Below, one piece after another: positions 59,068-64,000 of a stretch of 64,000 bases of DNA (position 1 is its first letter; each line of letters opens with the position of its first letter). The DNA comes from an uncultured Clostridia bacterium (GTDB lineage: Bacteria > Bacillota > Clostridia > Oscillospirales > Ruminococcaceae), in NCBI GenBank assembly GCA_947629905.1, contig CANRFM010000002.1, forward strand, positions 62,001 through 126,000. The letters are read 5' to 3'. The notes beneath the pieces are model-generated. The model was given only the letters and a program-made list of their open reading frames with translations, was not told the origin of the DNA and searched no databases. The position numbers and the translations under genes were made by a program.

Positions 59068-60057
59068 TCATTCCGTTTTCAGCTGATATTGTGTGAGATC
59101 CAGAAATACGCTTGTCCCTTCCCCAAGTGCGGAGGTGATCCGGATCGTGACCCCTAAATTTTTGCAGATCTGACGGCACAGATACAGCCCGATCCCGCTG
59201 GCACGTTTGTCCGCCCGTCCATTAAAACCGGTGTAGCCCTTTTCAAACACACGTGGCAGGTCTGCGGGGTCAATGCCGATCCCGGTATCGGCAATGCAGA
59301 GCGTTTTCGGTGCAAGCAGGGAAATGCGGATCTCCCCCTCACGGGTGTATTTGAGTGCATTGGAGAGAAGCTGTTCGATCACGAAAGAAAGCCACTTTTC
59401 ATCGGTCACAACCGTTACATCCGACGGTGTATAATTCAGCCGGATATTCCGGACGATAAATTCCCCGGCAAATTTAGAAATACTTTGTCTGACGATCTCA
59501 TCCAGTGCATAGTCCCTGAATACATAATCACTGCTGTCCGCATCCAGCCTGAGATATGCCAGTACCATTTCCACATACTGTTCGATCTGAAATAAATCGG
59601 AGGACAGCTTTCTGGAGAGCGGCGTATCTTCCTTTTCGAGGGAAAGCCGCATGGAAGTGATGGGCGTTTTGATCTGATGCACCCACACGGTATAGTATTC
59701 GACCAGATCCTGATAGCGGGCAGAAGCAAGAGCGCTGCTGTCCGTCACTTCCCGCTGTAAATTGCGGATGATCGCCTGATAGTCCGTATCGTCCGTACCC
59801 TGCGGTTCCGGGAGATTGTCGATCAGGGCAGCGGTCATTTTCTGTATTTCGGACAGGATCTCATGCTTTCGCTTGGCACGGGAAAAATCCCATATCATAA
59901 ACGCCGTGCCGAGCAGAATACAGAGCAATGCCGGATACAGCAGCGCACGCACCGGCAGATGATACAACACAAAACTGACGGCAAACACAGCGCAGAAAAT
60001 CACCAGCATAAGCAGCCCTTTCCGCCGCTGCCATAAATACGAGAAAAATAACTGCAT
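59068..60057 (-). CDS. Sensor histidine kinase, BceS type (intramembrane-sensing)
   Basis: A 329-residue kinase with two membrane helices close together (about residues 14-32 and 38-56) and almost no extracellular loop, as in BceS. The phospho-acceptor His is in YYTVWVHQIKTPITSMRL. ATPase boxes are FVIEQLLSNALKYT (N), IADTGIGIDPADLPRVFEKG (G1/F) and RASGIGLYLCRQI (G2). It is expected to read the state of the BceAB-like transporter. It lies 16 bases after the response regulator gene. Confidence 0.93.
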   Translation of the reverse strand: MQLFFSYLWQRRKGLLMLVIFCAVFAVSFVLYHLPVRALLYPALLCILLGTAFMIWDFSRAKRKHEILSEIQKMTAALIDNLPEPQGTDDTDYQAIIRNLQREVTDSSALASARYQDLVEYYTVWVHQIKTPITSMRLSLEKEDTPLSRKLSSDLFQIEQYVEMVLAYLRLDADSSDYVFRDYALDEIVRQSISKFAGEFIVRNIRLNYTPSDVTVVTDEKWLSFVIEQLLSNALKYTREGEIRISLLAPKTLCIADTGIGIDPADLPRVFEKGYTGFNGRADKRASGIGLYLCRQICKNLGVTIRITSALGEGTSVFLDLTQYQLKTE

Positions 60058-60073
60058 TCTGTATCACCTGCGC

Positions 60074-60745
60074 TCACCCGATCAGATAGCCGACACCAAT
60101 TTTTGTCGTAATAAAGTCATTCAGACCTGCGGCATTCAGCTTTTTTCGCAGGCGATTGATGTTGACGGTCAGTGTATTTTCATCGATGAATTGCTGTGTT
60201 TTCCAGATCTTTTCCATGAGTTTTTCCCGGCTGACGATCTTCCCCTTGTTTTCCATCAGACAGAGGAGGATGCGGTATTCATTTTTGGAAAGCGGAATGC
60301 TTTCACCGTTGTAGATGAGCGTGTCGTCCCCTGTGTGCAGGAATGCGCCTCTGTGTTCCAGTATGGGCACACTGCCGGCGAAATCATAGACCCGGCGAAG
60401 GAGCGCCTGCATTTTGGCGATCAGCACTGCCCCGTCAAAAGGCTTGGCGATAAAATCGTCTGCGCCTAAATTCATGGTCATAACGATATTCATATTGTCC
60501 GAGGCAGAGGAAATAAAGATGATCGGCACTTTTGAAACTTTCCGGATCTCACTGCACCAATGGTAACCGCTGAACACCGGCAGACCAATATCGAGCAGCA
60601 CAAGGTGCGGCTGATATGCCGTAAAATCCGCCATCACATTCCGGTAATTTTCGGCAATACGGCACGCCATGTCCCACATCTGCGCCTTTTCTTTTATCAG
60701 TTCCGCAATGCTGCGGTCATCTTCTACGATCAATACACGGTACAT
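60074..60745 (-). CDS. OmpR-family response regulator, BceR type
   Basis: A 223-residue regulator. The receiver domain has VLIVEDDRSI, the phosphorylated Asp in LVLLDIGLPVFSGY and Lys in FIAKPFDG. The winged-helix DNA-binding domain has LSKNEYRILLCLMENKGKIV and TVNINRLRKKL. ATG 60745 has AAGGAG 6 bases upstream; the frame to 60772 is not used. It forms a signalling unit with the adjacent kinase and ABC genes. Confidence 0.94.
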   Translation of the reverse strand: MYRVLIVEDDRSIAELIKEKAQMWDMACRIAENYRNVMADFTAYQPHLVLLDIGLPVFSGYHWCSEIRKVSKVPIIFISSASDNMNIVMTMNLGADDFIAKPFDGAVLIAKMQALLRRVYDFAGSVPILEHRGAFLHTGDDTLIYNGESIPLSKNEYRILLCLMENKGKIVSREKLMEKIWKTQQFIDENTLTVNINRLRKKLNAAGLNDFITTKIGVGYLIG

Positions 60746-60837
60746 AGTTACTCCTTGCTGCACAAAGTGCATCCTGCTGACATACGCAGCCCGGCGGCAG
60801 GCATTCCCTGAGGAACGGATGTCTTTCGCAATTTCAA

Positions 60838-62100
60838 TCAGAAACCCTCTACTCCCTGCTTGACAGCCTCTTCTATGCGGAAATTGTCCATCATCTCCAC
60901 GCAGCCTGTCACGTCTGTATTGCCTTTGAACATATTGTTCAGGGCAAGCATCACATCATCTCCGCTGTAGCCGATGATCCTTGAGGAGGCGGTGGACACT
61001 CGCTCATTGGCTGCGATCGAGCTTTCGGCATCTGTCACCATCTGCGACTGAATGTTAGTTGTCTGCCCGTTGAAACAGCTGACAGTAGCAATGCCGTCAA
61101 ACGCCTTGTTGTAATGTTCCGGGTCTGCACAGAACGCCAGAAATTCCAGTGCTGCATCCTTGTTGCTGCTATTTTTGCTCACCATCATCATGTTGAGGTT
61201 GCCGCCCTCGTAAGTGCCGCTGTCGGCAGTATTCATGAAAACGGGCATCAGCGCAAAATCATCTACAGTATAGGTGCCGTCCTCTGGCAGATCGGTGTAA
61301 AACCAAGTATCCCAGATAAAAGTCATTACCGCATCGCCCGATGCCATTGTCGGTCCCAGTTCATCCCACCCGATGTTCAGAAAATCCGAGCCGAACCAGC
61401 CTTTCTCTGCCGCATCGGAGATCCACTGCACCATGTTGTGCATTTCCGGAATAGCGGCATAGGAGATCTCATTCCGGTTGATTTGTTCCAGCACAGCGGG
61501 ATCATCCGCAAAGATCGGATCCATGCCGAATTGCAGCATCCATGCGCATCCGTTTGCCGGCCAGCAGATCGGCGTATAGCCTGTATCCGCAAGCACCTGA
61601 CAGATCGTGTCAAATTCTGCCTGCGTGGTTGCCGGTTTCATCCCCAGTTCATTCAGGATCGTCTTGTTATAATAGCAGCCGGAAACGGAACTTTCCCAAA
61701 AAGGCAGCCCAAGCAGATTGCCGTCCGCATCCGTACAATATGCCTTTGCACTCTCCGTTAAATCACTTACCCAGCTCTGATCGTTGAGATAGCAGAAATT
61801 GGCATCCACATCAAACCGATGCAGGTCGGCATTGTTGAAATGCAGGAACACATCCGGCACATCCCCTGCCTCGAATTTTTCACTGGCTATGCTCTCGTAT
61901 TCTCTGTCCTCATAGGCAATGATCTGGAGCTTGTTGCCTGTCTCCTTTTCATATTGCTGAAAAATACTGGTCATATAGCTCTTGTTCAGGTCACTCTGCT
62001 TGCCCATAATGGAAAGCGTAATGCCGTTTTCACTGCCGTGGCTGCATCCGGTCAGGCACAGGGCAGCTATCAGCGGCAGCAATAATGTTCTTTTTCTCAT
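60838..62100 (-). CDS. Extracellular solute-binding lipoprotein linked to a hybrid kinase
   Basis: A 420-residue lipoprotein with lipobox CLTGC near residue 19. It has the sugar-binding-protein features LPFWESSVSGCYYNKTIL (about 131-148) and aromatic ligand-cleft segments (ICWPANGCAWMLQFG, MTFIWDTWFYTDLP). Its start overlaps the stop of the hybrid kinase gene by 4 bases. No permease genes follow; a separate BceRS unit does. This tight coupling to a kinase suggests it presents a ligand to that sensor rather than to a transporter. Confidence 0.85.
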   Translation of the reverse strand: MRKRTLLLPLIAALCLTGCSHGSENGITLSIMGKQSDLNKSYMTSIFQQYEKETGNKLQIIAYEDREYESIASEKFEAGDVPDVFLHFNNADLHRFDVDANFCYLNDQSWVSDLTESAKAYCTDADGNLLGLPFWESSVSGCYYNKTILNELGMKPATTQAEFDTICQVLADTGYTPICWPANGCAWMLQFGMDPIFADDPAVLEQINRNEISYAAIPEMHNMVQWISDAAEKGWFGSDFLNIGWDELGPTMASGDAVMTFIWDTWFYTDLPEDGTYTVDDFALMPVFMNTADSGTYEGGNLNMMMVSKNSSNKDAALEFLAFCADPEHYNKAFDGIATVSCFNGQTTNIQSQMVTDAESSIAANERVSTASSRIIGYSGDDVMLALNNMFKGNTDVTGCVEMMDNFRIEEAVKQGVEGF

Positions 62101-64000
62101 GTGTGATCCCCCTTTTCTTCCGCATACAGCAGCTTGCTCACCAGCTCCCGCACGGCGGGCATATTGATCGGTTTGGCAAGATGTCCGTTCATGCCGGCAT
62201 CCATAGCATTCCGCACATCTTCCGCAAAGGTATTGGCAGTCATGGCAGCGATCGGTATCGTCTTTGCCTCCGGGTGGGCGGATGCCCGGATCTGTCTTGT
62301 CGCTTCGTAGCCGTTCATGACCGGCATCTGCACATCCATCAGGATCATGTCAAAATGCCCCGGCTGCGAATGCAGGAACAGATCTGCAGCAGCCTGTCCA
62401 TTGACAGCGACCTCGCACTCTGCGCCCTCCATATGCAGCATCTCTGTGAGGATCTCCGCATTCAGTTCGTTGTCCTCTGCCACAAGGAAGCGTTTCCCCT
62501 CCATTACGCCATCCGGCACAAATACAGGCTCCTGCGGCTGCACCTCGTCACGAAACAGCGGGCGTATCGTCTGCCAGAAAGTGGACACAAAGAAAGGCTT
62601 TGCAAGAAATGCATTGATCCCGGCAGCCCTTGCTTCCTCCTCGATCTCGCTCCAATCGTAAGAAGTCAGCACAAGAATGGGAACATCCGTCCTGACCTGT
62701 TCCCGGATCTTTTGTGCCGTCTCCACGCCGCTCATGCCCGGCATTTTCCAGTCAAGTAAAATCACATGGAAATCCTCGTGCTGCTCATGGGCTTTAACAG
62801 CTTTTTCCACTGCCGCTGCGCCGGATGTCACGCAGGTGATCTCCACGCCGGAGTCACGCATCAGTTCCTGTATGTCATGACAGATCTCTTCCTCGTCGTC
62901 TGCCACAAGCACCCTCGAAACTTTGTGGAGATACCATTTCTCCTTCTGTTCGGGTTCGGGCAGGGCAAAGGACAGCTCTACCGTAAATGTACTCCCCACA
63001 TCGACCTTGCTCTCCACGTGAATGATGCCGCCCATCAGTTCCACCAGATTTTTGGTGATCGCCATGCCAAGACCTGTACCCTGTATCTTGTTGGTGACGG
63101 AGCTGACTTCACGGCTGAACGGCGCAAAGATATGCTGCTGAAATTCCTCACTCATACCCATGCCGTTGTCCTGCACGACAAAACGCAGCCGCACGATCTG
63201 CGGCGCAAGGTTCGGCAGCTCGCTGATCGTGAATGCAATATTGCCGCCGACCTGCGTATACTTGATAGCGTTGGACAGCAGGTTGATCAAAATCTGATTC
63301 AGGCGCAGCTTGTCGCCGATGAGTTCCTCATGTGTCAGCCCCTGCACATAGATGCGGAAGGTCTGTTCCTTAGCTTTTGCCTGCGGATCGAGTATGATAT
63401 GCAGCTCCTCGAGCAGCTCCGGCAGGCTGAATTTATCCACATTGAGCGAAGTCTTTCCACTCTCGATCTTGCTCATGTCCAGCACATCGTTGATCAGGCT
63501 GAGCAGATGATTGCTGGAAGCTGTGATCTTGCGGGTATAGTCCCGGACTTTCTCCGGTTTATCGGCATCTTTCTCCAGCAGCACGGAAAAACCGACGATC
63601 GCATTCATCGGTGTGCGGATGTCGTGGGACATATTGGACAGGAAACTGCTCTTGGCTTCATTGGCACTGCGTGCCACGTTGAGTGCTTCCTGTAGATTCC
63701 GGTTCATCTGCTGATCCTGTGTGCGGTCAGACAGGACGATGATATATTTTGCCACGTCCTGAATGTTCATGTGATAGGCAGTGATCCGATACCAGCGGCG
63801 TTCACCGGTATTCTGGTGCATATATTCATGCTCCCGGAACACGCTGCCCTGCATGGGGATCTTTTCTAACTCCGCCCTTGAGATACCGCCTTCGCCGCCC
63901 ACAAGGCATTCTTCCATGGCACGGATGTTCTGCTTCACGGATTCGGCAGATATGCCGAGCAGACGTTCGACATTGGGGCTGACGTAGTCCACCTGTAAGC
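62097..64000 (-). CDS. Hybrid sensor histidine kinase with two receiver domains (N-terminus outside window)
   Basis: At least 634 codons; the frame is open at the right edge, so the sensor end is missing. Domains in order: PAS-like (MDYVSPNVERLLGIS ... GERRWYRITAYHMN); HisKA with His in SFLSNMSHDIRTPMNAIVGF; an HATPase with the LRLNQILINLLSNAIKYT N box and GTGLGMAITKNLVELMGG; receiver 1 (VLVADDEEEICHD, Asp in ILLDWKMPGMSG); and receiver 2 (LVAEDNELNAEIL, Asp in ILMDVQMPVMNGYEA). No output DNA-binding domain is present. A GTG at 63992 is internal, not the likely start. The gene is coupled to a solute-binding lipoprotein gene. Confidence 0.92.
   Translation of the reverse strand, partial: LQVDYVSPNVERLLGISAESVKQNIRAMEECLVGGEGGISRAELEKIPMQGSVFREHEYMHQNTGERRWYRITAYHMNIQDVAKYIIVLSDRTQDQQMNRNLQEALNVARSANEAKSSFLSNMSHDIRTPMNAIVGFSVLLEKDADKPEKVRDYTRKITASSNHLLSLINDVLDMSKIESGKTSLNVDKFSLPELLEELHIILDPQAKAKEQTFRIYVQGLTHEELIGDKLRLNQILINLLSNAIKYTQVGGNIAFTISELPNLAPQIVRLRFVVQDNGMGMSEEFQQHIFAPFSREVSSVTNKIQGTGLGMAITKNLVELMGGIIHVESKVDVGSTFTVELSFALPEPEQKEKWYLHKVSRVLVADDEEEICHDIQELMRDSGVEITCVTSGAAAVEKAVKAHEQHEDFHVILLDWKMPGMSGVETAQKIREQVRTDVPILVLTSYDWSEIEEEARAAGINAFLAKPFFVSTFWQTIRPLFRDEVQPQEPVFVPDGVMEGKRFLVAEDNELNAEILTEMLHMEGAECEVAVNGQAAADLFLHSQPGHFDMILMDVQMPVMNGYEATRQIRASAHPEAKTIPIAAMTANTFAEDVRNAMDAGMNGHLAKPINMPAVRELVSKLLYAEEKGDHT

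Overview
The window looks like a chromosomal piece of a moderately GC-rich, spore-forming gut Firmicute of the Ruminococcus/Oscillospiraceae kind. The evidence is a type I dockerin protein, a complete spoIIA operon (anti-sigma-F antagonist, anti-sigma F, sigma F), a GerA-type germinant receptor operon, a T-box in front of asnS-asnA, and Gram-positive sortase/LPxTG and lipoprotein genes. No phage, integrase, transposase, CRISPR array or rRNA gene was seen; the only tRNA is tRNA-Leu(UAG).

Layout. 0-5 kb: the first codons of chorismate synthase, a pyridoxal/pyridoxamine kinase, a Ca/Na exchanger, an AlkD-like protein, and a leftward pair coding for a VTC polyphosphate polymerase and its DUF4956 membrane partner. 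5-12 kb: leftward gerA-gerB-gerC operon and a stand-alone carB. 11.8-12.4 kb: an unidentified structured RNA with its own promoter and terminator, a dispersed structured repeat, and tRNA-Leu. 12.5-15.3 kb: a solute-binding lipoprotein followed by a membrane diguanylate cyclase. 15.3-23.6 kb: an S1-domain protein, DUF951-prfA-tsaC-coaE, an M18 aminopeptidase, exodeoxyribonuclease III and a PlsC-like acyltransferase. 23.9-28.8 kb: an MBOAT - DHHW/SGNH - FkbH - acyl carrier protein operon, the most interesting system here. 29-35 kb: alkyltransferase-like protein, RecQ, Tex, MATE exporter. 35-37.7 kb: a large solute-binding lipoprotein.

37.8-43.6 kb is a leftward pilus operon: signal peptidase I, major pilin, class C sortase, LPxTG accessory protein, second sortase. 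It has a leader peptide containing a homopolymeric tract. 43.8-46.5 kb: T-box, asnS, asnA. 46.6-47.3 kb: a DtxR-like regulator and a FeoB-associated Cys-rich protein. 47.4-50.8 kb: ECF-like sigma factor, DUF4367 anti-sigma-like protein, dockerin/leucine-rich-repeat protein. 51-53.7 kb: YdjI/YdjG-like envelope-stress trio. 53.7-55.1 kb: spoIIA operon. 55.9-60.7 kb: a BceRS-BceAB-type two-component/ABC module. 60.8-64 kb: a hybrid histidine kinase coupled to a solute-binding lipoprotein, running off the right edge.

How the genes may work together. The MBOAT/DHHW/FkbH/ACP set mirrors the D-alanylation logic of Dlt (carrier, membrane transferase, SGNH partner), but FkbH replaces the DltA adenylating enzyme. 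This predicts glyceroyl or similar decoration of a surface polymer. Two solute-binding lipoproteins lie beside membrane signalling proteins (GGDEF, hybrid kinase) rather than ABC permeases, which suggests ligand-sensing modules. All functions come from reading motifs and context; no database search was run.
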